A stretch of 64,000 bases of DNA, from contig CM039509.1 of assembly GCA_022432975.1 (NCBI GenBank), positions 13,431,860 to 13,495,859 of the forward strand, given 5' to 3'. Under the pieces are notes generated by a model that saw only the letters and a program-made list of their open reading frames with translations, was not told the origin of the DNA and searched no databases. This DNA comes from Begonia masoniana. Its lineage: Eukaryota; Streptophyta; Magnoliopsida; Cucurbitales; Begoniaceae. Below, piece after piece: positions 24,032 to 36,299 of this stretch (positions are counted from its first letter, which is position 1; every line of letters begins with the position of its first letter). The position numbers and the translations under genes are program-made.

Positions 24032-25406
24032 TGAACCCGTGAATGAGAACCTTGTACCTCAGACCGATGAATAGGTGGTTGGTGGCGCGAGCTTTGGGGT
24101 TGGTTGGGGCAGCTAGACATATTCCTGACCAGAGAGAATGAGGTTTTAAAGTTTTGTGTTATTTTTTAAAAACTTCTGTTATGGTGAATTCTTGAAATGC
24201 ATGCCAAGTTCTGTATGGCATCTGTATTGATGTTCAAAACCTCTGTATTTGATAGTTGTATTTATATATTTTGAAATATTCTGGAACTATCTTGAGTTCT
24301 CTTTATTGGTCTGTGCATGGATGGTCTCTGGTTTTAGAGTTATCCATGCAGTTTGATTTCTTAAACTCCTGTCATGTTTTCTGTTATGTTCGAAAATCAT
24401 GTTCTGAATCGTTTTTTTTAGAATTTGAAACTTTTATGCCATCTGCTTTTATGCTCCCTGTTCGTATGTCTTCATGTTAAAAGTTGTCAAACTTTGTCTT
24501 TAAAACTACATCTTCCGATTACATCCACCGCTGCCTTTAAAGTTCATTTCTGTCTGTAGTTCACATCCACCGGTGAACTCATTTCTCCTTGCATCCACCG
24601 CTACCCTTTTAAAATCACATCCACCGCTGTCATTTTAAAATCACATCCACCGCTGTCCTTTAAAATCACATCCACCGCTGCCCTTTTAAATCACATCCAC
24701 CGCTGTCCTTAAAATTCCATCTTCCGCCTGACGTCAGCTACATCTTCCGCCTGACGTCATCTGCCCACATCTTCTGCCCACTTTATTTACATCTTCCGCC
24801 TGACGTCATCATCCCCCATCTTCCTCCAAGTTCACCTCTATCGATGAACAGTAATCTTCTGCCTGTAGTTCACCTCTACCGGTGAACAATAATGTTCTGC
24901 CTGTAGTTCACATCTGCTAGTGAACAGTCCACTTCTGCTTGTAATTTACGTCTTCCGCCCCGGTTTATTTACATTCTCCGCCCAGATTATTTACGTCTTT
25001 TGCCCTACATCACCCGACCCTGCCATTCACTGTAGCTTTTCTTTCGACATGACTTCCAGTTTTGTTTTCCATTCCATTAGGTTTCCCACTACATGTCAAG
25101 TCGTCCATTTCTGTCTCCCCGTTTGCAATTCTTCCCGTCTCCCTGCACTCGTCCAGAGAAGATTTACGTCCAAATCCTTAAGTGTTCCAGTTTTCCATGC
25201 TTTCCCTTCTGTCATTCGTCCCGTAGTCTGATTTTAATCCGTTTTCCGTTTCGCTTTTGATTCCAGAGAACGTTCTCTCTCTCAATAAGGTTTTAAGAGT
25301 TTTTTTTAAAGGTTCAGTCTGTTTATTCAAAAAAAAAAATAGTCCCCGTTTTGAATGTTCTGGAGTTATGGCTCTTCGGACCTCGATTGAGTCGGGGGCT
25401 ATCACA
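24032..25406 (+). repeat. Shared family-A LTR, right part
   Basis: Continuation of 12841-14020 after C, ending GGGGGCTATCACA at 25406. It includes about six 25-26-bp CATCCACCGCTGCC repeats (24520-24715), three TGACGTCA sites near 24730-24810, ACCGGTGAAC palindromes, and a terminal section with TTCTCTCTC and an A-run. This last section is absent from the A2 3' LTR. Confidence 0.92.
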
Positions 25407-25410
25407 ATCA

Positions 25411-28400
25411 TGGAAATGCTTCACCTGACACTAGTGGAGATAGATTCAAGCAACTCCAGCTGCCTACATTTGATGGTCTATCTATAGACCCAACTCACGC
25501 TGAGGAATGGGTCCAGCAGATAGAGAGAATGTTTAGATGTGAAGAGGTGGAAGAAAATAAGAAGGTTCTATGTGCCACGTATCAGCTCACCAAGAATGCA
25601 GGATTTTGGTGGGACATCGTCCAGGCAACAACGGTGGGGTTAAGCTGGGAGAGATTTAAACGAATATTCTATGAAAAGTATTTTGACAGAAGTGGGAAGA
25701 AAGAAAAGATGATAGAATTCTCTCGGCTACGACAGTACGAATTGGTGGCCGAATATGTTCAGAAGTTTGAATCCTTATCCCGCTATACACCACATTTGGT
25801 GACCACTGACGAAAACAAGGTGCACCAATTTATTCAGGGTTTGAAGTTGGACCTCTTACGAGGAATTTCATATAGGGGATTTGACGAGGCCCCGTATACG
25901 AAGGTAGTGGCCAATGCTTATCAGTTGGAAGCCTTAGAGGTGAAGTCTCAGAGATATAGAGATACGTCAAAGAGAATCTTACGTGATGCCCCTCTATAGC
26001 AACAACAACAAAGGGGTCAGAATTTGCAACCTCAACAGCAACAGAACAGGGGCATCAAGAGGCCCAATGAGACCACCACTTATCAAGACAAGGGAAAGAG
26101 ACCAATGGGGGCTCCTCAACTTTCAGCATGCCTGCGATGCCAGAAAATTCATAGAGGGGAATGTAGACTCATAACCGGCCAATGCTTTCGATGTGGCAAA
26201 GAAAGCCATCACGTTCGAGATTGCCCAATGCCGGATACGAGACCAAATCAGGCCGTACCAAGAGTTTTTGCAATGATAGAGGATGATGATGATACCGCCC
26301 AGCACAAAGCAATTACAGGTACAATTTCAATATGTGATGCACCTGCTTATACCTTGTGGGACACGGGGACAACAAATTTGTTTGTGGCAATAGACTTCGT
26401 GGTTAGAGAGAAATTTTGTTGTATGCCGTCAGATCAGCCCTACAGCATTATGCTACTGTCCGGAGAGTTTATTCACTCCGAGCAGGTTGTACGGGGTGAT
26501 ATAGTGTTAGTAGGAGACCAGAAGTTGTATGCCAACCTTATCGTCATCGGTATGAAAGGATACGATGTTATTCTGGGGATGGACTGGCTGTTTAGACATC
26601 ACGCCACCATCAACTGCAGGTCCGGGCTAATGTCGTTTAAGCGCCCGAACGAGGTAGAGTTCTCCTATCAGGCAATACCAAAGAAACACCGTATGCCTGT
26701 TATATCTTCCTTGAAAGCTCAATAGCTGATGAAGTCAGGATGCATAGGATTTCTGGCCCACGTAGTAGATGTTCAATAGTAAGGTGAGGATGAACTTCAA
26801 AATATTCCGATAATTCGAGACTTCTTAGAGGTTTTCTTAGATGACTTACCAGGATTGCCACCTGATCGTGAAATCGAGTTTGAAATTGACATATATCCTG
26901 GTGCTGAACTGGTATCGAAGAATCCGTACCGTATGGCACCAATTGAGCTGGGAGAGTTGAAGGCTCAGCTAAAGGAATTGGTGGACAAGGGTTTTGTGCG
27001 CCCTAGTTTCTCTCCGTGGGGTGCTCCCGTCTTGTTTGTCAAGAGAAGGATGGGTCTCTACGTATGTGCATTGATTACCGTGAGCTGAACAAGTTGACCA
27101 TCAAGAATAAGTACCCGTTGCTGAGGATCGACGATCTATTTGTCCAACTACAAGGGGCTCGGTATTTTCAAAGATTGACTTGCTCTCCGGTTATTACCAG
27201 TTGAAGGTCAGAGCTGATGATATTCCAAAGACCGTCTTCAGGAACCGGTACGGACAGTACGAGTTCTTGGTAATGTCTTTTGGATTGACTAATGCCCCGA
27301 CGGCATTCATGGATTTGATGAACAGGATATTCCAAGATTTCTTGGATAAATTTGTAATCGTCTTCATCGACGACATCCTGGTTTACTCCAGAAGTGAGGC
27401 CGAGCACGAGGAGCACTTGGCAATTATACTATCGACTCTGAAACAGCACCGGTTGTATGCCAAGATGTCGAAGTGCGAGTTCTGGTTGAGCAGGATTAAG
27501 TTCCTAGGCCATGTGATGTCGGCAGAAGGAGTGTCCGTGGATCCAGCCAAGATTCTGGCAGTGAAGGAATGGCCGAGACCGAGAAAAGCCAGTGAGGTAC
27601 GGAGTTTTACAAGGTTAGCTGGTTATTACAGAAAGTTTATTAAGAGATTCTCTGTAATTAACCACTCCGCTGTTAGTATTGACAGTTGAAGATGGCAAAT
27701 TCAGCGTATACTGTGATGCGTTCAAGGTCAGCTTGAGATGTGTAATAATGCAAGAAGCGAAAGTAGTAGCATACGCATCTAGACAATTGAAGAACCATGA
27801 ACAAAACTACCCTACACATGACCTCGAGTTAGCGGCAGTTGAGTTTGCGCTGAAAGTATGGAGACACCACTTATACGGACAATCATGTGAGGTGTTTTCT
27901 GATCACAAAAGCCTGAAGTACATATTTACCCAGAAAGAGTTAAACATGAGACAAAGACGGTAGTTAGAATTTGTGAAAGATTACGATGTTGAGATTAAAT
28001 ACCACCCTGGTAAAGCTAATGTGGTAGCTGATGCACTGAGCAGGATGCCAGCTACTATGCAACCGGCTACGTTGGCCGTATCAATACCTTTGAGGACAGA
28101 GATACAGAAGTTCGATATGGAGATAGTTTCTGGGCTATCGGCCATACTAGCAGACTTAACACTACGGCCCACCGTCCTGGACCAAATTAAGGAGGCCTAG
28201 AAGACCAATACAAAGGAGATGAATTATATTGTGAGTAAATTACCTATGGCGTCTTCTGATTTCAGTTTCGGGAGATGGTATTCTGAAGTTCAAAGACAGG
28301 TCGTATGTTCTGAGAGACGAAGAGCTACGAAAGAACATCTTGTCGAAAGCCCACTCAACTTCTTTCTCTGTGCATCCCGGAAGCACAAAGATGTATCGGG

Positions 28401-29598
28401 ACTTGAAACTTCACTTCTGGTGGCCAAGTATGAAGAATGAAGTAGCCAAATACGTGGAGTCTTGCATGATATGTCAACAAGTCAAGGCTAAACATCAACG
28501 ACCAGGTGGGACACTTCAGCCTCTCCCGACCCCCGAATGGAAATGGGAGAACATAACGATGGATTTTGTTGTTAGCCTTCCAAGGACAGCTAAGGGCCAT
28601 AATAGCATTTGGGTCATAGTGGACAGATTGACGAAGTCGGCCCATTTTCTACCTGTGAAGACGACGTACTCCATGGATCAGTATGCAGAGCTGTATATTA
28701 GTGAGATTATTAAGCTGCATGGCATTCCGGTGTCGATCGTCTCAGACTGGGATCCCAGATTCACTTCCAAGTTTTAGAAAAGCTTGTAGAGCTCCTTGGG
28801 CACCAAGTTAGATTTCAGCACGGTATTTCATCCACAGACGGACAGACAACCTGAGAGGACAATTCAAATACTGGAAGATATGTTAAGATCGTGGGTATTG
28901 GAATTTCATGCTCCTTGGAGTAGATATTTGCCACTCGTGGAGTTTGCTTACAACAATAGCTACCAGGTTACAATTGGCATGGCTCCTTATGAAGCTCTTT
29001 ACGGCAGAAAGTGTAGATTCCCATTGTGTTGGGATGAGGTCGGAGAAGCCAAGCTTATCGGCCCTGAGATATTACAGCAGATGTCCGAGGTGATAGCTGC
29101 TATCAAACAACAAATAAAAATTACTCATAGTCGACAGAAGAGTTACGCGGACCATAGGAGAAGAGACTTAGAGTTCGCGGAGGGAGATGATGTATGCCTG
29201 AAAGTGTCACCTTTCAAGGGCGTAATGAGATTCAGTAAGAAAGGGAAACTCCGCCCATGGTTCATTGGACCTTTTCCCATTTTGAAGTGTGTGGGAAGCA
29301 TGGCCTACAGACTGCAGTTGCCAGCATCAATGGATGGAGTTCACAATGTTTTTCATGTTTCGATTCTAAGAAAATGTATACGAGATCCAACTCAGATCGT
29401 GAAATAGGTGGACTTTGAAATCATGCCGACACTGACATATGAAGAAAGGCCAATACAGATATTGGATACTTCACTCAAGGTGTTGCGCAACAAGATAGTC
29501 CCATTGGTGAAGGTTTTGTGGCACAATCATAGTGTGGAGGAAGCCACATGGGAAAGAGAACAGATGTTAGGGCCCAATATCCAGATCTCTTTGCTTAG
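25411..29598 (+). pseudogene. A2 gag-pol polyprotein, degraded
   Basis: Begins abruptly in mid-gag at the codons for GNASPDTSGDRF, equivalent to about residue 41 of C gag; the primer site and gag start are deleted. Gag (FWWDIVQ), two zinc knuckles (CLRCQKIHRGEC, CFRCGKESHHVRDC), a degenerate protease motif (WDTGTTNLF instead of DTGATHSF), RT ([10 protein letters not shown]), RNase H, integrase and chromodomain-like end follow. Stops CAG-to-TAG occur near 25998, 26724, 28199, 28788 and 29406, and TGG-to-TAG near 27962 and 28776. Frameshifts occur near 27050, 27165 and 28270, and about 100 bp is deleted near 27660 between RT and RNase H. Confidence 0.93.
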
Positions 29599-29625
29599 GC
29601 AAATTTTGGGGACAAAATTTATGTT

Positions 29626-29638
29626 AAGGTGAGTGGAA
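29626..29638 (+). other. A2 polypurine tract
   Basis: AAGGTGAGTGGAA immediately before the A2 3' LTR. Confidence 0.78.
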
Positions 29639-31407
29639 TGTAACATCCGGCATTTTTGCCATGTAAATATTCCTTGAATTATTAGACGAAATTAATGGGA
29701 ATATTTATACAGTGTATGTTTTATGAGTTTAACGATGGTTTCAATTGAATGTGGGTGATTCGTAAAACCGGTTTGAGGAATAAAAAGTAAAATAGCTAAA
29801 AACAAATAGAATGGCAAAATAGGGAGCCAATTAAGGTTGGTGGGAGGAAGCCAATGGTTGAGTTACACCTGACAACTTGTTGAAGAAGCCATGTTCTTTT
29901 TCTCTTCCCTCTTATGTGAAACCCTCATTTCTCATCTTCTTCTTTCCATTGCTCTATGTTTTCTCTCCTCCAGCCGACTGCAACCTTTCCAAAAGACTTC
30001 CATTCTCTTGTTTTCTCCAGTGAAGGTAATCATCTGCTAAAGTTAACGAGTTTGGACAAGTTAAAATGAGAGTTTTGCTGAAGTTAGGGTTAAGATATTT
30101 TGGAGAAAACTATCTATTATTGTATGAAAACACGTCTGTTTGTTTTCTAAAGGTTTGAATGGAGTTTGGAGCATGTCCTACCAAGTTGTTAGTTAGCATT
30201 TGCAGCTTTGCTCATTTTCTTTATGTGCATGTTATAGGTTCGTGCATCACTGAGACGTTCAGGACTATCAACTCTACAGCAAACAGGTAAGTTCGTATCC
30301 GTAGGCTGGCCCTTAAGGCCCTACATCACGGAGATACTAGGTATTACTTATGTCGAGTGGTTTCGGGTAGAGAAAGTTAGAGTTAAGTTCTGAGTTGTCT
30401 GTGTCTCTCTTTATGTTCTGCTGTTTTAATTCTGTTTGTCTTTCGTTTTATGCTTAAGTACTGTAAAAGTTCATGCATACACGTTTTTCCCGAAAGCTCA
30501 TGCAAAAATGTCTTCTGCACACGTTTTGAAGTTAAGAAAAATAAAATCTGACTGTAATGTATTGGTTAAGTGCGGGACGGGGACTGGCCTACTGTTCTGT
30601 TCTGTTCTGTTCTGTTCCATTATATTCTGTATACCTGTTTGTGCCTGTCGTGCACTTGCCAGTTCCCCTATAAGCCCCACTTATACCCCTCTGCCAGTGA
30701 AACGTAATGTAATGTTCTGTCACTGTATTCTGAAAATTCATGCATAGCATATGCATCACTGCATTTATATGTTCTTACTGAGTTTTAGACTCATAGGTGA
30801 ACTCCTTGATGTAGGTACTGAACCCGTGAATGAGGACCTTGTACCTCAGACCGATGAATAAGTGGCTAGTGGCACGAGCTTCGGGGTTGGTTGTGGCAGC
30901 TAGACATATTCCTGACCAGAGAGAATGAGGTTTTAAAGTTTTGTGTTATGTTTTAAAAACTTCTGTTATGGTGAATTCTGGAAATGCATGCCAAGTTCTG
31001 TACTGCTTTTTGAGATTTTAAAACGATGTATGGCATCTGTATTGATGTTTAAAACCTCTGTATTTGACAGTTGTATTTATATATTTTGAAATATTCTGGA
31101 ACTACCTTGAGTTCTCTCTATTGGTCTGTGCATGGATGGTCTCTGGTTTTAGAGTTATCCATGCAGTTTGATTTCTTAAACTCCTATCATGTTTTCTGTT
31201 ATGTTCGAAAATCATGTTATGAATCGTTTTTTTTTAGAATTTGAAACTTTTATGCCATCTGCTTTTATGCTCCCTGTTCGTATGTCTTCCTGTTAAAAGT
31301 TGTCAAACTATGTCTTTAAAACTACATCTTCCGATTACATCCACCGCTCTCTTTAAAGTTCATTTCTGTCTGTAGTTCACATCCACCGGTGAACTCATTT
31401 CTGCCTG

Positions 31408-32468
31408 CATCCACCACTGCCCTTTTAAAATCACATCCACCGCTGCCCTTTAAAATCACATCCACCGCTGCCCTTTTAAATCACATCCACCGCTGCCCTT
31501 TTAAAATCACATCCACCGCTGCCCTTTTAAATCACATCCACCGCTGCCCTTTTAAATCACATCCACCGCTGCCCTTTTAAAATCACATCCACCGCTGCCC
31601 TTTTAAAATCACATCCACCGCTGCCCTTTTAAAATCACATCCACCGCTGCCCTTTTAAATCACATCCACCGCTGCCCTTTTAAAATCACATCCACCGCTG
31701 CCCTTTTAAATCACATCCACCGCTGCCCTTTTAAAATCACATCCACCGCTGCCCTTTTAAAATCACATCCACCGCTGCCCTTTTAAATCACATCCACCGC
31801 TGCCCTTTTAAAATCACATCCACCGCTGCCCTTTTAAATCACATCCACCGCTGCCCTTTTAAAATCACATCCACCGCTGCCCTTTTAAAATCACATCCAC
31901 CGCTGCCCTTTTAAAATCACATCCACCGCTGCCCTTTTAAAATCACATCCACCGCTGCCCTTTTAAATCACATCCACCGCTGCCCTTTTAAAATCACATC
32001 CACCGCTGCCCTTTTAAAATCACATCCACCGCTGCCCTTTTAAAATCACATCCACCGCTGCCCTTTTAAAATCACATCCACCGCTGCCCTTTTAAAATCA
32101 CATCCACCGCTGCCCTTTTAAAATCACATCCACCGCTGCCCTTTTAAAATCACATCCACCGCTGCCCTTTTAAAATCACATCCACCGCTGCCCTTTTAAA
32201 TCACATCCACCGCTGCCCTTTTAAAATCACATCCACCGCTGCCCTTTTAAATCACATCCACCGCTGCCCTTTTAAATCACATCCACCGCTGCCCTTTTAA
32301 ATCACATCCACCGCTGCCCTTTTAAAATCACATCCACCGCTGCCCTTTTAAAATCACATCCACCGCTGCCCTTTTAAAATCACATCCACCGCTGCCCTTT
32401 TAAAATCACATCCACCGCTGCCCTTTTAAAATCACATCCACCGCTGCCCTTTTAAATCACATCCACCC
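31408..32468. repeat. Large minisatellite array, 25-26 bp unit
   Basis: About 41 head-to-tail copies of CATCCACCGCTGCCCTTTTA plus AAATCA or AATCA. Units differ almost only by one A in the A-run. The same array has about six copies in the shared LTR. Confidence 0.95.
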
Positions 32469-32720
32469 TGCCCTTAAAATTCCATCTTCCGCCTGACGTC
32501 AGCTACATCTTCGCCTGACGTCATCTGCCCACATCTTCCTCCCCACTTTATTTACATCTTCGCCTGACGTCATCTGCCCCCATCTTTTCGCCAGGTTCAC
32601 CTTTACCGGTGAACAGTAATCATCTGCCTGTAGTTCACATCTGCCGGTTAATAGTCTACTTCTGCTTAAAATTTACGTCTTCTGCCACGGTTTATTTACA
32701 TTCTACGCCCACGATTATTT

Positions 32721-33220
32721 CACATCCACCGCTGCCCTTTTAAAATCACATCCACCGCTGCCCTTTTAAATCACATCCACCGCTGCCCTTTTAAATCACA
32801 TCCACCGCTGCCCTTTTAAATCACATCCACCGCTGCCCTTTTAAAATCACATCCACCGCTGCCCTTTTAAAATCACATCCACCGCTGCCCTTTTAAAATC
32901 ACATCCACCGCTGCCCTTTTAAATCACATCCACCGCTGCCCTTTTAAATCACATCCACCGCTGCCCTTTTAAAATCACATCCACCGCTGCCCTTTTAAAA
33001 TCACATCCACCGCTGCCCTTTTAAATCACATCCACCGCTGCCCTTTTAAATCACATCCACCGCTGCCCTTTTAAAATCACATCCACCGCTGCCCTTTTAA
33101 ATCACATCCACCGCTGCCCTTTTAAATCACATCCACCGCTGCCCTTTTAAATCACATCCACCGCTGCCCTTTTAAAATCACATCCACCGCTGCCCTTTTA
33201 AAATCACATCCACCGCTGCC
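32721..33220. repeat. Second minisatellite array, same unit
   Basis: About 20 copies of the same 25-26-bp unit, separated from the first array by 250 bp of LTR sequence containing three TGACGTCA sites. It replaces the usual terminal LTR section and abuts GGGGGCTGTCACA. Confidence 0.95.
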
Positions 33221-33233
33221 GGGGGCTGTCACA

Positions 33234-33963
33234 TCTAACATACTAGAGAAGTGTATGGTATTATTGACACTTAGACTATGGGAATGTGTGAACATGAGTG
33301 ACACTTGGTTGTGAAGATTAATAATGTAGGAGATATATTTTGGGCATTAGACATTAAATAGATTGTCTAAAGGGTATGAGTACATGTGAGTGCTAACTAA
33401 TAAGATAAATATTTTATCTTATAACAAAGAAACAAATTAAATCTTACAATGTACTCAGAAGAAAATGATATAGGATCAATAATAAATCTTATAACAAGGA
33501 AAAAAATGATAAGGTTAAGAAAGATGAAAACCTTAATAACAAACATAAATGAGTGTGGATAGTTAGAGTATTGTTAAACTTATTGAGCTTTATAAAAACT
33601 CATTATATAGTCCCTCCTTATTTTCAAGTTTAGGACGTAGGAGCTTGGGAAATAAAGGTAAAGATCAAATGTTTTGAAATCAGAGCATAGCAGTAGAGTT
33701 TATTTTATTATATTTGTAAAGTTTGTATTTTAGTTAGGCCCATAATCTATATATATTCGATATAGAGTCTTGCATGTAATTAAGACTCTTGTATTATAAT
33801 TGTGGGTTGGAAGATTTATTTTATTATAGCCCTATAGTTTTATGTTGCATAGTTTGATTTTAGTTTGTATCATGTTTAAAGTTTACAAGCACATCATGAG
33901 CCTAGAAGACACTTTCGTATTCGAATGTGTTATCTCCTATCTTAGGAAACAGGGTGAGGACTA
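33234..33963. other. Unassigned AT-rich sequence
   Basis: No convincing open frame or known repeat. It is AT-rich with stretches such as TATATATATTCGATATAGAG near 33750-33772. It could be old decayed transposon or intergenic DNA. The last 8 bases (33956-33963) are the hAT target duplication. Confidence 0.5.
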
Positions 33964-36084
33964 TAGAGATGTTAAATGAGCGAGTCGAGCCGAGCCGAGC
34001 CGAGACGGACCCGGCTCACCGAGCTTGCCGAGCCAAACGAGACGAGCCTAACGAGCCTGCCGAGCCTAACGAGCCGAGCCTAACAAGCTGATCTTAAAAA
34101 TTTCCAACCCGAGCCAGCTCGCGAGCCACGAGCCTAACGAGCATAGTCGAGCCGAGCCGAGCCGGCCCAGTTGAGCTTAACGAGCCGAACTTAGATAAAT
34201 AAAATTATTTTATATAAATATTTATATATTTCATTAATCATTTATTTAATAAAATTATAATAAATATTTATTATATTAATAATGAAATATAATAAATACT
34301 TAGTCGTGTAAAATGTAAATAATGAAAATCTTTAATTAATACAAAAATGTCATTTCATTATAAAAAATAGAAGAAAACAAATATATACAAAATAGGGTAA
34401 AGTGAAATTTGTAATTTAGTGTGAATATAATTTTTCTAAGAAACTTACAATGGCACAAGGCTTGGTTGGCTTCACTCTTCTTACCTCTCTAAGGTCTTAG
34501 AAAAGGTGAGGAATAAGAGTCACCGAGCAACCACAGACTTGGCAACAATTGGAGTCTCAATCTCTACCCAAATTGAAAATCAATTTGAGGACTAATCTTT
34601 GATTGAAGAAGGATTGTAAAAAACCGATCAACCATTCCAAGTTTGAAAAGAAAAGAGTCTACTTGTTCTCATTCAAAATCTGATCTTTCATTAATACCAA
34701 ATTGTGAACATACAATATTTCCACCACCACTACTTGAGCTAACATGTGAAGAAATACGTGAATGACTAACATTAGAATATTTAGTTTATAAGAAGAATAT
34801 AAACTAGTAATTCTTTGTGTTATTTGATCCATAAAAAATAAAGAAGAAGTTTGTAAATTATTAGAAATTTTATTAACAATGAGATATACTCCTCTTAACT
34901 TATATTTAGGATCCATTATACATGAATAACAAAAAATATGAAGAATATCAAGTCAATATTTTTTAAATTTTGTTTCTATTTTATTAAGTATATCTTTAAA
35001 TTCATCTATATGTCGATATTGTGCAAAATTACTCGTTAAGTTTATAAAAATTATGAGAACAAGATGAGAAGTAAGATAATAAATTTTCAAACATTCATTT
35101 GTAGCATCATAAAATGGTTTTAAAAAAATCAAAAAATATATTAGCTACTTTGCAACTAGATTTATCAATATTAATACTTTATGTTTTCTCACTAATAAAA
35201 ATACAAATAACTTACCAATATGGTCTAGCATTTTTCAACATCAAATAAGTAGACTTCCACATATTATCTACATCGGTAATTCAGACATCACTAACTTGAC
35301 TGTTCATAAAAATACTTTGAAAATACTGTACATCTTTAAAAGAACTCAAAATGTGTAAATTTTCTTTTTTAAAACTTCGTAGAAAACGTGCGTAAAATTT
35401 AATTAAAACTTTTTTAGGTACTATTCACATAAACAATACTTTCACTGTTCACGTGAACAGTAACTTTCACTGTTCACATGAACAGTGCAGCCGATCAATT
35501 GCCCCATGCACTGGATTTTGGGCGATTGTTCGCCCCTGTGGGGCGATTGATCGCCTCTAGGACAAATTTTCACCTCTACGGAGCGATTGATCGCCTCCTT
35601 TAGGGCGAACCATCACCGCACTCTCAGGTGGCAACGAGAACGATGAGTTTTAATTTAAGTCTTGGGTTTATCGATCTTGTTCGCAATCGCCAGGACGTCA
35701 ACTGGTTCGCCAAAAATTTCATCGATCTTGTGCTCGGCGGGCGGCAGCTCGGGTTTGATGAAGAAGATCTGAAAATGGTCGTACCCATCGTCGTCAGTAG
35801 ATGTCGAAGGAAGACGAAGACGGGGCTGTCCATGTCCGCCATCGAGGCGTCAGAGAGGGCTCAGGGCTCCGAGCTGGGCTTGACCGAACCAGCTCGCGAG
35901 CAGACTCGTTGAGCCTGGTCATCGACGGGCTAGCAAGCCCTGATGGCCGAGCTCAGCTCGGCCCGTCTGTGTGACCCGAGCCAAACCGGCTCGTTACTGT
36001 AGCGAGCCGAGCTTGGCTCGACCCGCTACAGTAACGAGCTGAGCGGGCGGGCTGGCGAGCCAACCCATCCATTTAACATCTCTA
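33964..36084 (-). mobile_element. hAT DNA transposon with decayed transposase
   Basis: 2121 bp bounded by TAGAGATGTTAAATG and its inverted copy, and by perfect 8-bp duplications GAGGACTA (33956-33963 and 36085-36092). An 8-bp duplication and subterminal GAGCCGAGCC-type repeats (33980-34190 and 35900-36055) are hAT characters. Transposase remnants lie on the minus strand, hence the strand given. Confidence 0.93.
34659..35285 (-). pseudogene. hAT transposase remnant
   Basis: Read leftward, 35280-35221 encodes ITDVDNMWKSTYLMLKNARP, matching the D-x-x-x-x-W-x-STYLML block of hAT transposases. From 34916 the frame encodes MDPKYKLRGVYL, matching the LDPRYKL block near the C-terminal dimerisation region. 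Stops and frameshifts separate them, so no active transposase is encoded. Assignment rests on these two blocks recognised by eye. Confidence 0.72.
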
Positions 36085-36092
36085 GAGGACTA

Positions 36093-36299
36093 TGTGATTC
36101 TTCTTAGGTTGAACATGTGATTGCTCTTATTTCCACTTTGCGAATCCCCAAGTAGTGGTATGAGTGGACCGTGTCATTAAAAGATTCATTTATTGTCAAT
36201 CAATGACATAGAAAATATCTTCTAACCATTATGTATTTTTCAAAAGATTTATCGATGACACATTTTTAATTCTCTTGCTTTATATTGGTGGCATTGTAG
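36093..36299. other. Unassigned flank right of the hAT element
   Basis: Continuation of the sequence interrupted by the hAT element. No coding region or repeat recognised. Confidence 0.45.

Larger units (their letters stand above)
1..33233 (+). mobile_element. Family-A Ty3/Gypsy tandem complex (A1-LTR-A2-LTR)
   Basis: Two family-A internal regions (A1: 1-427 plus 10181-12840; A2: 25407-29638) alternate with two family-A LTRs (12841-14020 plus 24032-25406, and 29639-33233). The middle LTR therefore serves as the 3' LTR of A1 and the 5' LTR of A2. The 5' part of A1 lies left of the window. B and C are nested inside. The LTR ends differ from the other families: they start TGTAACA(C/T)CCGG and end GGGGGCTGTCACA. 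Both internal regions are heavily mutated. The shared-LTR layout is seen directly; unequal recombination between LTRs is the inferred origin. Confidence 0.88.
29639..33233 (+). repeat. A2 3' LTR, expanded by minisatellites
   Basis: 3595 bp, about 1 kb longer than the shared LTR (2555 bp). The first 1.7 kb aligns closely with 12841-14020 and 24032-24520. Two large 25-26-bp arrays follow, and the element ends abruptly with GGGGGCTGTCACA. About 430 bp of terminal LTR sequence seen at 24980-25395 is missing. The right flank is TCTAA (33234-33238); the matching duplication would be left of the window. Confidence 0.9.

Noticed and set aside
35628..35912. 94-codon open frame inside the hAT element
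   Set aside because: Runs into the GAGCCGAGC subterminal repeats, lacks a recognisable domain and is antisense to the transposase remnant.
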